This document shows positions 55,491-64,000 of a stretch of 64,000 bases of DNA, piece after piece. The stretch's first letter is position 1. The number at the start of each line of letters is the position of its first letter. Below the pieces are notes generated by a model that was given only the letters and a program-made list of their open reading frames with translations, searched no databases and was not told where the DNA came from. The position numbers and the translations under genes were made by a program. The DNA comes from an uncultured Sphingomonadaceae bacterium (GTDB lineage: Bacteria; Pseudomonadota; Alphaproteobacteria; Sphingomonadales; Sphingomonadaceae): contig CAMYJW010000005.1 of assembly GCA_947258815.1 (NCBI GenBank), positions 62,001-126,000 of the forward strand, read 5' to 3'.

Positions 55491-55972
55491 AACGGCAAGG
55501 TTCTGGTAGCGCGGGTGTAAGCGACTCAGGCAACTGGAGAAGCAACCCGATGATCTATCGCGCAACAGCACGTTGCGCCAATGGGAGGTACGGCTCAACG
55601 GGCGCGATCATCAAAGCGACGCACCCTGCCGGCGCGCGGTATGGTGGAGCTGAACACTCGACAGGCAAACGATAGAGCGGCCCACACGCACCGTTCATCT
55701 CACGCCCGAACAATGTGCGGCGTTCAACCCTTGACAGGTGTTGCCCGGGCCATATCTGATCGTGCGACGCCGCCGAAAATTAATTGGAGACTGAGAGGCA
55801 TGCCGTTGATCCCGATAAGAAAACCCAACCGACACGGCAGTCGAACCGTCATGATTCAGTAACCAATTCTCTTCACCAGGAAGAGCACCACAAAAATAAA
55901 CTGTTATCGCGTTATTGCGCCCCGGAAGCCGCATTTATGCGACTGCATTCCGAACGGGGGAATTGAGAGACC
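55491..55972. other. 482-bp gap before the CAP/RTX gene; promoter region
   Basis: No credible gene: a 93-codon frame at 55581 is basic, low in hydrophobic pattern and lacks a ribosome site. TTGACA (55731-55736) and TATCTG (55753-55758), 16 bases apart, could be a promoter about 215 bp before the gene. A/T-rich sequence lies at 55885-55915. GGGGGA (55955-55960) lies about 13 bases before the ATG. Confidence 0.4.
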
Positions 55973-58900
55973 ATGACCGCACCTACAACTGAAGAGCAAT
56001 ATCTGCTCGAACTCGTCAATGATGCACGACTGAATCCATTGGGTAACGCTGCGCGATACCTTTCATCGACCGCCGGCCCACAATCCTATTTCGACGGCAT
56101 CAATCTCGCTCTCGATTATTTCAACGTATCCGGGTCGGCGCTTGCGAATGACCTTGGTCAACTCACGCCCGTCGGGCCCGTCGCATGGAACACAAAACTC
56201 GCGACCGCCGCAGAAAAGCACAGTGCGGCGATGATCGATGCGGACGAACAATCCCATCAGGTTCCCGGCGAAGCGTCACTTGGTGACCGCGTGGCCGCCG
56301 AAGGGTATCAGTTCACCAAGCTGGGCGAGAACGTTTACGCCCACGCGAATGACGTAATGTATGCCCACGCCGGGTTCGTCATCGATTGGGGTTTTGATTC
56401 CGCCGATTATACAAACGGCAATCTCAACTCAAATTTCGCAGTCACCGGGGATGGGATCCAGGATCCTGCCGGGCACCGGATCAACATCTATGATGCGGCC
56501 TTCAAGGAAGTTGGCATCGATGTCACGCATCAACTGGATGACAACGCGGATACGGGCCCTCTTGTTGTAACGCAGGATTTCGGTTCGTCGGGATCCGGCT
56601 TCTTCGTTACGGGTGTTGCGTACACTGACAGCGACGACGATCAGTTCTATTCGTTTGGCGAAGGCCGCGGTGATCTTGTCGTCAAGGTTGGCGGCGCATC
56701 AGTGCAGAGCTTCGCCAGCGGTGGCTACAGCGTTGCGGCTGGCATTGGCGCCAAAACGATCGAATTGAGCGGTGGCGGACTTACCGGAACAGTCACGGTT
56801 CAGGCCAATATTGCGGATGCCAGCCTCAAGCTTGACGTTGTCGATGGCAATACGCTGCTTACATCCGGGTCGATCATTGTCGAAGGTCCGGTCGCGGAAA
56901 TCCGGGCTCTGGGGATCGTTGGCCTCGAAATCACCGGTGGTTCCGGTGCGCAGGAAATTATCGGAACAATCGCGGGCGACCAGCTCAACGGCGGCCTTGG
57001 CAACGATATACTTCAAGGCGGATTGGGCGACGACTTTATCCGGGGTGATGAAGGCACGGACGTTGCCGTTTTTGAAGGACGACGAAACAGCTACACGGTC
57101 GGGACGAACCAGGAAGGCGCGCGGATTTTCATCTCGCCCGAAACCGGGCAGGACACCGTTGAAGGCGTTGAGATTTTCCGCTTTGCCGACGGCGATTACA
57201 TGTTCGTCGATGGCCGCCTGAAATCAACCGGTGAAGCGGGCGGAAACACCGACGGTTATAACGTAATCGAAGGCAACGCGAGCAACCAGACGCTTAACGG
57301 AACCAATGGCCCCGATCTCTTTATCGGCGGATCGGGCGATGAAACTGTTCTTGGCGGTAATGGCGAAGACATCGCTGCATTCGCAGGGACACGCAAGAGC
57401 TACACGATCGCGACCAGAGGCGAGACGATCATCGTCATCGGGTCTGACGCGGGCGCTGACCAGCTTGAGGATGTCGAAATCCTCCGCTTTGCGGATGGCG
57501 ACTATGTCATGGAAAACGGCGAGCTTGTTCCCTACAGCAACGCGGTCAACCAGGCCCCGGATGCCGCAAGCACCCAGAATCTGAGTGCGAACAAGGGTGA
57601 CGCGCTCAACTTCAAGGTGTTGGCATTCGATCCTGAACAGGATCCACTCAGCTTCGTATCGACTCAGGCTGCCAACGGGTCTGTCGTGAACAGCGGTGGC
57701 GGCACCTTCAAATACACGCCGCATTCGGGTTTCACCGGAACCGATACGTTCATCGTCACGATTGACGATGGCAAGGGCGGTGTTGTGAAACAGGCGATCA
57801 ATGTTGAAGTTGTCGGAGAGCCCGCGGCGAACAGTGCGCCTGTCGTCATCTCGCAGCAGCTTGCCTCAACCGAAGCCGGGGTTCCCGTTTCGATTACGAT
57901 CGAAGCCAGCGATCCTGACGGCGATCCCCTGCAGTTCATTGCAGGTGGTGCCGACAATGGATCGGTCACGGGCGGAACCGGGGGTGTGCTCGTCTACACG
58001 CCCGATTCAGGCTTCACCGGCCTTGACGATTTCGAGGTTACCGTTGCCGATGGCAACGGCGGCGAGGCGAGTGTCACCGTCTCGGTGCTGGTCGAACCTT
58101 CGGCGAATGTTGAGCCGGAGAATCAGGCGCCCGTCCTTGCACTGTCGCAAGTCGTTGTTCTCAATGCCCAATCAGTCGCATACATCAAGGTGTCGGCGAC
58201 CGATCCCGATGGTGACGAGCTGAGTTTTGCAGCATCCGATCCCGCAAAAGGTGAGCTTACCGGCGAGAACGGTATGTACACCTATCAAGCCAATCTCGGC
58301 CTTTTTGGTGATGAAGACAGCTTCATTGTTACCGTTGATGACGGCAACGGTGGGGTGCGCCAGCAGGAAGTCAGCATCATCGCGCCTCCGCCGGGACTGC
58401 AGCTTTTGCTTGCGCCGAATTTTATCGGCACGATCGGTGGCGGAGCGTCCGTCTTCGGGACCACTGCCGGGCAGGATCTGACGTTTGTTGATGCACCGGG
58501 TAATGTCGACTTCGACAATTCGTTCAACCAGGGCGGCGATATTATCCGCCTGCCGCATGCCGCAAGCGAGTATCAGGCATATCTTGTGGGTTCGGTTGTT
58601 ATCCTTACGGACGGCGATACGAATTACTCGATCCCGATCGGCCCGGCCGGCCTGCCCATCGTTTTCAGCGATGGTGTGCGCGAGCTGAAGTTTGACGATT
58701 TTGCGAACGCAATCAAATTGGGTAGCCAGTCGCTGAACAACACGCCTGCTCAGCTGACTTCGCCGCCAGACGGCACGCCGTTGCCATCAGTTACCGACGC
58801 GGGTGACAGTTCGGTGATTTCCACCGAGGTTGGCGCAGAGTTTTCGATGGGCGGCGACTATTCCATCTTCGGCACACAAGGCGCTGAAGATGCACACTAT

Positions 58901-59548
58901 ATTGCTGGCGATGTGGTTTTCGATCCGTCGTTCAACAAGGGCGGCGATACGATCCATCTGCCTGGCTCACTGTCTGATTACTCGGCGTATTTCGTGGGCA
59001 GCACCGTGGTTCTGGTGTCCGATCTTGGCACGCTGACCATTCCGGTTGGCCAGACCGGGATTGACCTGTCGGTTGACGGCGAAATTCACAAGATGCTGAT
59101 CGATGTGCAGGCGCAGGTTATCAAGATCGGCGCGCAAGTCATCGATGGAACCAGTCCGCAAACCGCCACGCAGCTTGGCGATGGCAGCGGCGGGAATGGT
59201 GGCGGAAACGGCGATGGCATCTCGATCGACAACGATCCGTCAAGCGCCGGTGAAGTCTTCTCCGCAAGTGGTGGCGCCAAGACGTTCCTCGACGATGCCG
59301 AAGCCTATACCGACGTGGTTATCTCCGGTTTCAGCGAGGATGACGTGATCAACGTGAGCAACGCCGGTTCGTCCGATTACTTCTTCGGAACCGGAACGGA
59401 CGCGACCGATTTGCGGATCACCTTTAACGATGGCGCGAATTATACCGAGATCGTTCTCGACAATGCGCTTGCCGGAAAGAGCGGCTTTATCTTTGACTAT
59501 GACTCCGCTGTCGATGTGATGGGTTTCGAGTTCATCACTTTCGGCTGA
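55973..59548 (+). CDS. CAP-domain, RTX and Ig-like repeat protein, probable type I secretion substrate
   Basis: A 1191-aa acidic protein without a signal peptide. Residues 8-202 are a CAP/SCP domain with conserved H83, E119 (GENVY) and H168 (GHRINI). RTX blocks follow at about 335-361 and 440-470, each paired with a FRFADGDY-type strand (about 401-410 and 504-512). Three Ig-like repeats lie at about 528-614, 620-707 and 717-803. Two copies of the 100-residue module (817-921, 956-1056) precede a Gly-rich linker and the shared C-terminal domain (1084-1191). It has its own gap and terminator, so it is a separate transcript from the other two substrates. Confidence 0.83.
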   Translation: MTAPTTEEQYLLELVNDARLNPLGNAARYLSSTAGPQSYFDGINLALDYFNVSGSALANDLGQLTPVGPVAWNTKLATAAEKHSAAMIDADEQSHQVPGEASLGDRVAAEGYQFTKLGENVYAHANDVMYAHAGFVIDWGFDSADYTNGNLNSNFAVTGDGIQDPAGHRINIYDAAFKEVGIDVTHQLDDNADTGPLVVTQDFGSSGSGFFVTGVAYTDSDDDQFYSFGEGRGDLVVKVGGASVQSFASGGYSVAAGIGAKTIELSGGGLTGTVTVQANIADASLKLDVVDGNTLLTSGSIIVEGPVAEIRALGIVGLEITGGSGAQEIIGTIAGDQLNGGLGNDILQGGLGDDFIRGDEGTDVAVFEGRRNSYTVGTNQEGARIFISPETGQDTVEGVEIFRFADGDYMFVDGRLKSTGEAGGNTDGYNVIEGNASNQTLNGTNGPDLFIGGSGDETVLGGNGEDIAAFAGTRKSYTIATRGETIIVIGSDAGADQLEDVEILRFADGDYVMENGELVPYSNAVNQAPDAASTQNLSANKGDALNFKVLAFDPEQDPLSFVSTQAANGSVVNSGGGTFKYTPHSGFTGTDTFIVTIDDGKGGVVKQAINVEVVGEPAANSAPVVISQQLASTEAGVPVSITIEASDPDGDPLQFIAGGADNGSVTGGTGGVLVYTPDSGFTGLDDFEVTVADGNGGEASVTVSVLVEPSANVEPENQAPVLALSQVVVLNAQSVAYIKVSATDPDGDELSFAASDPAKGELTGENGMYTYQANLGLFGDEDSFIVTVDDGNGGVRQQEVSIIAPPPGLQLLLAPNFIGTIGGGASVFGTTAGQDLTFVDAPGNVDFDNSFNQGGDIIRLPHAASEYQAYLVGSVVILTDGDTNYSIPIGPAGLPIVFSDGVRELKFDDFANAIKLGSQSLNNTPAQLTSPPDGTPLPSVTDAGDSSVISTEVGAEFSMGGDYSIFGTQGAEDAHYIAGDVVFDPSFNKGGDTIHLPGSLSDYSAYFVGSTVVLVSDLGTLTIPVGQTGIDLSVDGEIHKMLIDVQAQVIKIGAQVIDGTSPQTATQLGDGSGGNGGGNGDGISIDNDPSSAGEVFSASGGAKTFLDDAEAYTDVVISGFSEDDVINVSNAGSSDYFFGTGTDATDLRITFNDGANYTEIVLDNALAGKSGFIFDYDSAVDVMGFEFITFG
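58421..58735 (+). repeat. Shared ~100-residue module, copy B
   Basis: Encodes residues 817-921 of the 1191-aa protein: VFGTTAG, SFNQGGDIIRL, EYQAYLVGS, YSIPIGPAG, FSDGVRELKF, KLGSQ. It is clearly related to copies A and C. Confidence 0.78.
58838..59140 (+). repeat. Shared ~100-residue module, copy C
   Basis: Encodes residues 956-1056: IFGTQGAED, SFNKGGDTIHLPG, DYSAYFVGSTVVL, LTIPVGQTG, KIGAQVI. It is closer to copy A in its GGDTI and IGxQVI elements than copy B is. Confidence 0.78.
59222..59545 (+). other. Shared C-terminal domain, copy 2 (candidate type I secretion signal)
   Basis: Encodes residues 1084-1191 of the 1191-aa protein, the partner of 51142-51474. Same ordered motifs: SIDN, DDAE, TDVVI, DYFFGTGTD, DLRITFNDGAN, TEI, FITFG at the end. 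Confidence 0.8.
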
Positions 59549-59579
59549 TTTTCCGGCGAATTTTGCTGGCAAACAGAAA

Positions 59580-59637
59580 CGGGCCAGGCAGGACTGTGTT
59601 GATGCGTCAACGCAGTCGGGCCTGGCCCGCTCTTTTT
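59580..59637 (+). terminator. Strong intrinsic terminator after the CAP/RTX gene
   Basis: CGGGCCAGG (59580-59588) pairs with CCTGGCCCG (59621-59629), extended inside by GACTG / CAGTC and TTGA / TCAA, and is followed by CTCTTTTTC. It begins 32 bp after the stop. The remaining 227 bp to the next gene show no feature I can support. Confidence 0.9.
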
Positions 59638-59864
59638 CGGGCTTGTCCTGACTGTTCAGGCAGCCCGCGCCCGGTGTCCTCACGCACGTTCGGATCGGCT
59701 CTCCATGCGCGAAAACCGGCATGCGTGCAGAAGGAAGGGCGGCTGGCCAAGAAACCTCTCGAAACCTGCGTGCTTTTCTGACATCACGCCACCGTGATCA
59801 GATTGGCATATGGGCTTGCAGCCACATCTGATGGTTGCAGCCCTTCGGGAGATCGTCGCCTGTT

Positions 59865-60602
59865 ATGAATGCGAATGCCACAACCGGGGACGGACCGGAG
59901 GTTATCGCCTTTCGCGGCGAGGGTTTGAGCAAGACTTACCAGACCGGTGAGACCGAGGTTCACGCTTTGCGCAACGTTGATCTTGTCATCCCGGAAGGTG
60001 AAATTGTCGCCATGCTGGGTCCGTCGGGAAGCGGAAAATCGACGCTGTTGAACCTTCTTGGCGGCCTTGACCGGCCAACGGATGGAACGCTGCATTTTCG
60101 CGATACCGATCTGACGGCCCTCGATGATACCAGCCTCACGTCCTACCGCCGGGCTGAGGTGGGTTTCATTTTTCAGTTCTACAATCTCATCCCCAGCCTG
60201 ACTGCCGAGGAGAACGTTCGGCTGGTGACGGATATCACGGCAGATCCGCTGAACGCGGCGGATGCGTTGGAACTTGTCGGGCTTGCCGGCCGGCGAGATC
60301 ACTACCCGGCGCAGCTTTCGGGCGGCGAGCAGCAGCGTGTCGCCGTTGCGCGGGCGATCGCCAAGCAGCCAGGTGTGCTGCTGTGCGACGAGCCAACGGG
60401 CGCGCTGGACAGCGCGACCGGCGTGCGGGTCCTTGAAACTCTGCAAACCGCGAACCGGGAGCTTGGCACCACGATTGTGCTCATCACGCACAATGCAGGC
60501 ATTACGGCGATGACGAACCGCGTGTTTCATTTCCTTGATGGGCGGATATCGCGGATTGAGACTGTCTCCGATCCCGTCGAACCCGCAGAAATTCGCTGGT
60601 AG
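59865..60602 (+). CDS. ABC transporter ATP-binding protein (MacB/LolD type)
   Basis: A 245-aa ATPase of the MacB/LolD class. Walker A is [11 protein letters not shown] (about residues 50-60), the signature is [15 protein letters not shown], and Walker B is [13 protein letters not shown]. It should pair with the FtsX-like permease and the HlyD-like adaptor that follow in the same direction. ATG 59865 begins [10 protein letters not shown]; a TTG at 59835 in the same frame is less likely. Confidence 0.92.
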   Translation: MNANATTGDGPEVIAFRGEGLSKTYQTGETEVHALRNVDLVIPEGEIVAMLGPSGSGKSTLLNLLGGLDRPTDGTLHFRDTDLTALDDTSLTSYRRAEVGFIFQFYNLIPSLTAEENVRLVTDITADPLNAADALELVGLAGRRDHYPAQLSGGEQQRVAVARAIAKQPGVLLCDEPTGALDSATGVRVLETLQTANRELGTTIVLITHNAGITAMTNRVFHFLDGRISRIETVSDPVEPAEIRW

Positions 60603-60773
60603 TCTGAAAAGCGCCGAAGGCAGTCGAATATGTCATCCACATGGAGGCGGGCCGAACGCGGTTATGAAGGTATTCTTTGCGCGGATAGTCCGCTATTGGC
60701 GACAGCGTCTTGCGTCGGGAGGTGGCCGCGCGAACGCGGTGTCTGAAGAGGCTTGCGAATTGAAGGAACGGCA

Positions 60774-61931
60774 GTGACAACAGAATTTTTGCAGCGCTGG
60801 CGTTGGGCTATCCTGATCGCGGCCCTGCTTGTCGGAGGACTGATTTTCGCTCTCTGGCCGGAAGCGGCACGCGTGGACCTTGGCAAAGTGACGCGCGGAC
60901 CGATGGAAGTCGGCGTCACTGACGATGGCGTGTCCCGGGTTGAAGAATATTACGTTGTTTCGGCACCTGTAACGGGCAAGATTTCTCGCATCGAACTGGA
61001 ACCGGGTGACAAGGTTGCGAATGGCGATGTGATCACGACGATGCGCGGCAGGGCGTCGACGCCGCTAGACGTCCGTTCGCGCCGCGAGCTTGTGGCCGCT
61101 CTTGCTGCTGCGCGTGCTGCCGCGCAGGCCGCGAGATCGTCGCTTGGCCAGGCCCGGCGCGATCTTGCAAGGGCGGAGCAGCTTATGGAGCGCGGGTTTC
61201 TGTCAAAGGCCCGGCTGGAAACGGAGCAGACCCGCGTTGCGACAGAAGCAGCCGGTGTCAGGCGGGCGAATGCCGAAGTCGCGCGTATCTCGGCGCAGCT
61301 TGCCGATTCCTCCGGTCAGGCAGCGGGTGCAGCCATTCCGGTGCGCGCGCCGGCCAGCGGTTCGGTTATGAGCGTTATAAATGAGAGCGAAGCCGAGATC
61401 GCCCAGGGCATGCAATTGATGACGATCGGCGATCCGGGGAAAATCGAAGTGGTTGTTGATCTGTTGTCCCGCGAGGCGGTTCGGGTGCAGCAGGGCGACA
61501 AGGTCAGAATAACCGAATGGGGCGGGGCGGACCCGCTCATCGGTTACGTCAAGCGGGTCGAGCCGTTCGGCAAGCTCAAGGTGTCGGCGCTGGGGATCGA
61601 AGAACAGCGCGTCAACGTCATCATCGGATTTGCCGATGCGGCGGCGAAACAGGCTGCGCGGCTTGGCCATGGATACCAGATCGATGCGACGATCATTCTC
61701 TGGAGCAAGAAGGATGCCCTGCGCGTTCCGATCGGCGGACTTTTCCGAAGCGACGAGGGTGCGTGGCAGGTGTTCGAAGCGGATGGCAGCCGCGCACGGG
61801 TTCGCGACGTGAAGCTTGGCCAGGTCAACGATGAGTACGGAGAAGTTCTCGAAGGGCTTTCCGAAGGGGCAATGGTCGTGCTGAACCCGGCCAAATCGCT
61901 TGAGGATGGCAGCCGAATCAGTGAGCGTTGA
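60774..61931 (+). CDS. HlyD-like periplasmic adaptor of the MacB-type exporter
   Basis: A 385-aa adaptor with one N-terminal membrane helix (about 11-29), lipoyl halves (VVSAPVTGKISRIELEPGDKV near 60; RAPASGSVMSVINESEAEI near 195), a coiled coil between (about 105-185) and a beta-barrel C-terminus. GTG 60774 follows AAGGA by seven bases, whereas an upstream start at 60753 has none. A 171-bp gap separates it from the ATPase gene; the permease follows after 70 bp. Confidence 0.88.
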   Translation: MTTEFLQRWRWAILIAALLVGGLIFALWPEAARVDLGKVTRGPMEVGVTDDGVSRVEEYYVVSAPVTGKISRIELEPGDKVANGDVITTMRGRASTPLDVRSRRELVAALAAARAAAQAARSSLGQARRDLARAEQLMERGFLSKARLETEQTRVATEAAGVRRANAEVARISAQLADSSGQAAGAAIPVRAPASGSVMSVINESEAEIAQGMQLMTIGDPGKIEVVVDLLSREAVRVQQGDKVRITEWGGADPLIGYVKRVEPFGKLKVSALGIEEQRVNVIIGFADAAAKQAARLGHGYQIDATIILWSKKDALRVPIGGLFRSDEGAWQVFEADGSRARVRDVKLGQVNDEYGEVLEGLSEGAMVVLNPAKSLEDGSRISER

Positions 61932-62001
61932 GGCCCATGGTTGCGGGACACATGCATCGACCGGATGAAAGCCCGACCGGAAGCGTGCCGGTCGCGCCTT
62001 T

Positions 62002-64000
62002 ATGAAGGCGCTTGATCTCAAGCTCTTGCGCGATCTCTGGAACGCAAGAGCCCAGGCCTTTGGCGTGTGCGTCGTGCTTGCTGTCGCGACCTGGACGTTC
62101 ATTCTTGCCAATGGTGCATATCAGTCGCTGAGCGATACTCGCGATTCATATTATGATCGCAACAGTTTCGCCGATGTGTTCGTTTCGATGACGCGTGCGC
62201 AGCGCAGCATCGTTGCGAAAGCCGCGAGCATAAAAGGTGTGCAGCGCGCGGAAGGAACGATCCGGCAATATGCGACTCTCGATCTGCCGAACCGCGATGT
62301 CCCGGCGCGCGCGCTTGTTACATCGGTCAAGGAAAATGTCGGCAACCGGCTTAACCGGATAACCCTGCAGTCCGGGCGTTTGCCTCGCGCGGGGGCGACT
62401 TCGGAGATCGTGATCGATGAAGCTTTCGCGCAGGCCAACTCGCTTGGGCCGGGCGACCAGATCAATACGATCATCTATGGCAGCCGGCACAGGCTGGATG
62501 TTGTCGGCATCGGACTTTCGCCCGAGTTTATCTTCGCAATGGGCCCTGGCGATCTGCTTCCCGATGAGCGGCGTTTCGGTATTTTCTGGATGGGCGAGAA
62601 GGCGCTGGAGGCGGTCACCGACAGAACAGAGGCGATCAACTATCTTTCGCTGAAGCTCGATCATGGCGCGTCGGAAGCCGATGTGATCCGGGAAGTCGAT
62701 CTGCTTGTCTCAGCATTTGGCGCAACCGGGGCGCACGGCCGTGACAGTCATCTTTCTCACGCATTTATTTCCAACGAACTGGATCAACTGAAAGCGATAA
62801 CTTCCGTGATCCCGCCGGTGTTTCTGCTTGTCGCGGCCTTTCTGGTTTATGTGGTGATCAGCCGCATTATCAGAACGGAAAGGACGCAGATCGGCTTGCT
62901 CAAGGCAACAGGATATTCGGACTGGTCGATTGGGTGGCACTATCTCAAGTTTACGCTGATCATAGCCGGGTTGGGCGCGGCGCTGGGCTCTGTCGCGGGG
63001 GTATGGATCGGCCGGGATGTCACTTCTTTCTACGCGAATCTCTATCGTTTCCCGTTCTTCCAGTATGAGCTTTCTCTGTCGGTTTTGCTGACGGCTGCGG
63101 GGATGTCGGTTGGGGCGGCTTTGCTCGGCGCGTTCGTGGGCGTCCGGGCGGCGGTGCGGCTTGAGCCGGCGGTGGCGATGGCTCCGCAGGCGCCCGCAGC
63201 CTATCGGCCGGGTCCGATCGAGGCGCTGGGAAGGCGGGCCGGCTTCACGCCGATCGGCAATATGATTGTCAGACATATCGTTCGCTGGCCGTTGCGATCG
63301 GCAATGACTGTTCAGGGTGTGGCCTTGTCGATCGGATTGCTGTTCTCGACGTTGCAGTTCGTCGATTCCGCGCGGGTCATGGTCGATTCGTCGTTCGTGC
63401 GGGCGCAGCGCCAGGACATGAGCGTGATGTTCATCGAGCCCCGGAATGAGGACGTGATTTATGCTCTGGCCCAGTTGCCGGGGGTGCTTCGGGCAGAGCC
63501 TTCCCGTTCCGCAGTGGTCAAGATCAGAAAAGGCCACCTTGAAGAGCGCGTGATGCTGCTTGGCGTGGCGGACGACGCACAGCTTTCGGCCAGGATACAC
63601 CGCGACGGTCCCGAAGTGCGCATGCCGAAAAACGGCCTGATGCTCAGTCAGCATCTTGCCTCGAAGATCGGTGCGAAAACCGGGGACAGGGTTGAGGTTG
63701 AACTGCTGGGCGGCAAGCAGACGCTTGCAACAATGGCAGTTACCGGCGTTGTCGAGGAGTTCTTTGCCGAACAGGCTTATGTTTCCGAAAACGCGCTTGA
63801 ACGGATAACGAAGGATGCTTCGCCCGTCGGTTCGGCGCTGTTGCGTATCGATGCCAATGAGCGGGTTCGCCTGCTTGATCGCTTCAAGGATATGCCGAAT
63901 GTGCTTGGCGTCGTTGAGCGCGATGCGGCGATCACGAAGTTTGAGCAACTGATTGATGAGAACATTCTCACGCTGATCAGCGTGTTTGCGGTTTTCGCAG
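62002..64000 (+). CDS. FtsX-like ABC transporter permease (MacB type), C-terminal end cut off
   Basis: An open frame of 666 codons runs off the right edge. It has an N-terminal helix (about residues 14-35, AFGVCVVLAVATWTFILANG), a periplasmic domain (about 40-255) and a helix bundle (about 260-400: VIPPVFLLVAAFLVYVVIS, LIIAGLGAALGSVAGVWIG, SVLLTAAGMSVGAALLGAF). A second copy of the periplasmic/helix unit begins at about residue 430, so this is the two-unit (eight- to ten-helix) FtsX/MacB permease form. It completes the exporter with the two preceding genes. The substrate is unknown. Confidence 0.88.
   Translation, partial: MKALDLKLLRDLWNARAQAFGVCVVLAVATWTFILANGAYQSLSDTRDSYYDRNSFADVFVSMTRAQRSIVAKAASIKGVQRAEGTIRQYATLDLPNRDVPARALVTSVKENVGNRLNRITLQSGRLPRAGATSEIVIDEAFAQANSLGPGDQINTIIYGSRHRLDVVGIGLSPEFIFAMGPGDLLPDERRFGIFWMGEKALEAVTDRTEAINYLSLKLDHGASEADVIREVDLLVSAFGATGAHGRDSHLSHAFISNELDQLKAITSVIPPVFLLVAAFLVYVVISRIIRTERTQIGLLKATGYSDWSIGWHYLKFTLIIAGLGAALGSVAGVWIGRDVTSFYANLYRFPFFQYELSLSVLLTAAGMSVGAALLGAFVGVRAAVRLEPAVAMAPQAPAAYRPGPIEALGRRAGFTPIGNMIVRHIVRWPLRSAMTVQGVALSIGLLFSTLQFVDSARVMVDSSFVRAQRQDMSVMFIEPRNEDVIYALAQLPGVLRAEPSRSAVVKIRKGHLEERVMLLGVADDAQLSARIHRDGPEVRMPKNGLMLSQHLASKIGAKTGDRVEVELLGGKQTLATMAVTGVVEEFFAEQAYVSENALERITKDASPVGSALLRIDANERVRLLDRFKDMPNVLGVVERDAAITKFEQLIDENILTLISVFAVFA

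Noticed and set aside
55581..55862. A 93-codon open frame in the gap before the CAP/RTX gene
   Set aside because: Very Arg-rich with no ribosome site, no recognisable domain and a composition typical of a high-GC shadow frame.

Overview
The window looks like the origin-proximal part of an alphaproteobacterial chromosome, most likely order Sphingomonadales (Erythrobacteraceae-like). The support is gene content and order: ppsR / hemE / hemJ / rho, then mnmE-mnmG-rsmG-parA-parB with parS sites, plus CarD, TrcR (DUF1013), DUF1192, an Mg-type HemB and Coq7. GC is high and coding density is high. I see no rRNA, tRNA, insertion sequence, prophage or CRISPR array.

Layout. 1-12.6 kb: a partial ppsR and hemE are divergent around a 326-bp AT-rich gap with degenerate DnaA boxes. 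This is the classical oriC position in alphaproteobacteria. Heme genes, rho, a TerC-like protein, an FMN/FeS glutamate-synthase-like protein, a dienelactone hydrolase, tRNA/rRNA modification genes and the ParAB-parS segregation system follow. 12.6-19.3 kb: a glycine-zipper envelope protein, a membrane-anchored sugar dehydrogenase, a DUF815-type ATPase, an acyl-CoA dehydrogenase, Sua5 and CarD. 19.5-30.8 kb: a SUV3-like helicase / S4 protein / FdxA operon, an M23 peptidase, HemB, a gamma-carbonic anhydrase, a truncated globin, ClpA, a DUF1192 protein and a quinone oxidoreductase. 30.8-42.6 kb: TrcR, acyl-CoA ligase, a bactofilin overlapping an M23 peptidase gene, then proA-nadD-rsfS-rlmH-EnvC-CtpA and a DsbB-like/Coq7/exported-protein group.

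42.6-59.6 kb is the accessory part and the most interesting region. A receiver-like regulator without its phospho-acceptor Asp and a small winged-helix protein lie before a complete type I secretion system (TolC-like outer membrane protein, LapB-like ABC transporter without an intact peptidase, HlyD-like adaptor). Three large proteins without signal peptides follow: a 534-aa Ig-repeat protein with an N-terminal hydrophobic helix, a 1297-aa Ca-binding-repeat protein with features of an abundant surface-layer-like protein, and a 1191-aa protein that joins a CAP domain, RTX repeats, Ig-like repeats and two copies of a domain also found at the N-terminus of the 1297-aa protein. The first and third share an almost superimposable C-terminal domain, a strong candidate for the secretion signal. 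I infer that this locus builds a secreted, modular cell-surface matrix. 59.9-64 kb: a separate MacB-type ABC exporter (ATPase, adaptor, FtsX-like permease cut by the window end).
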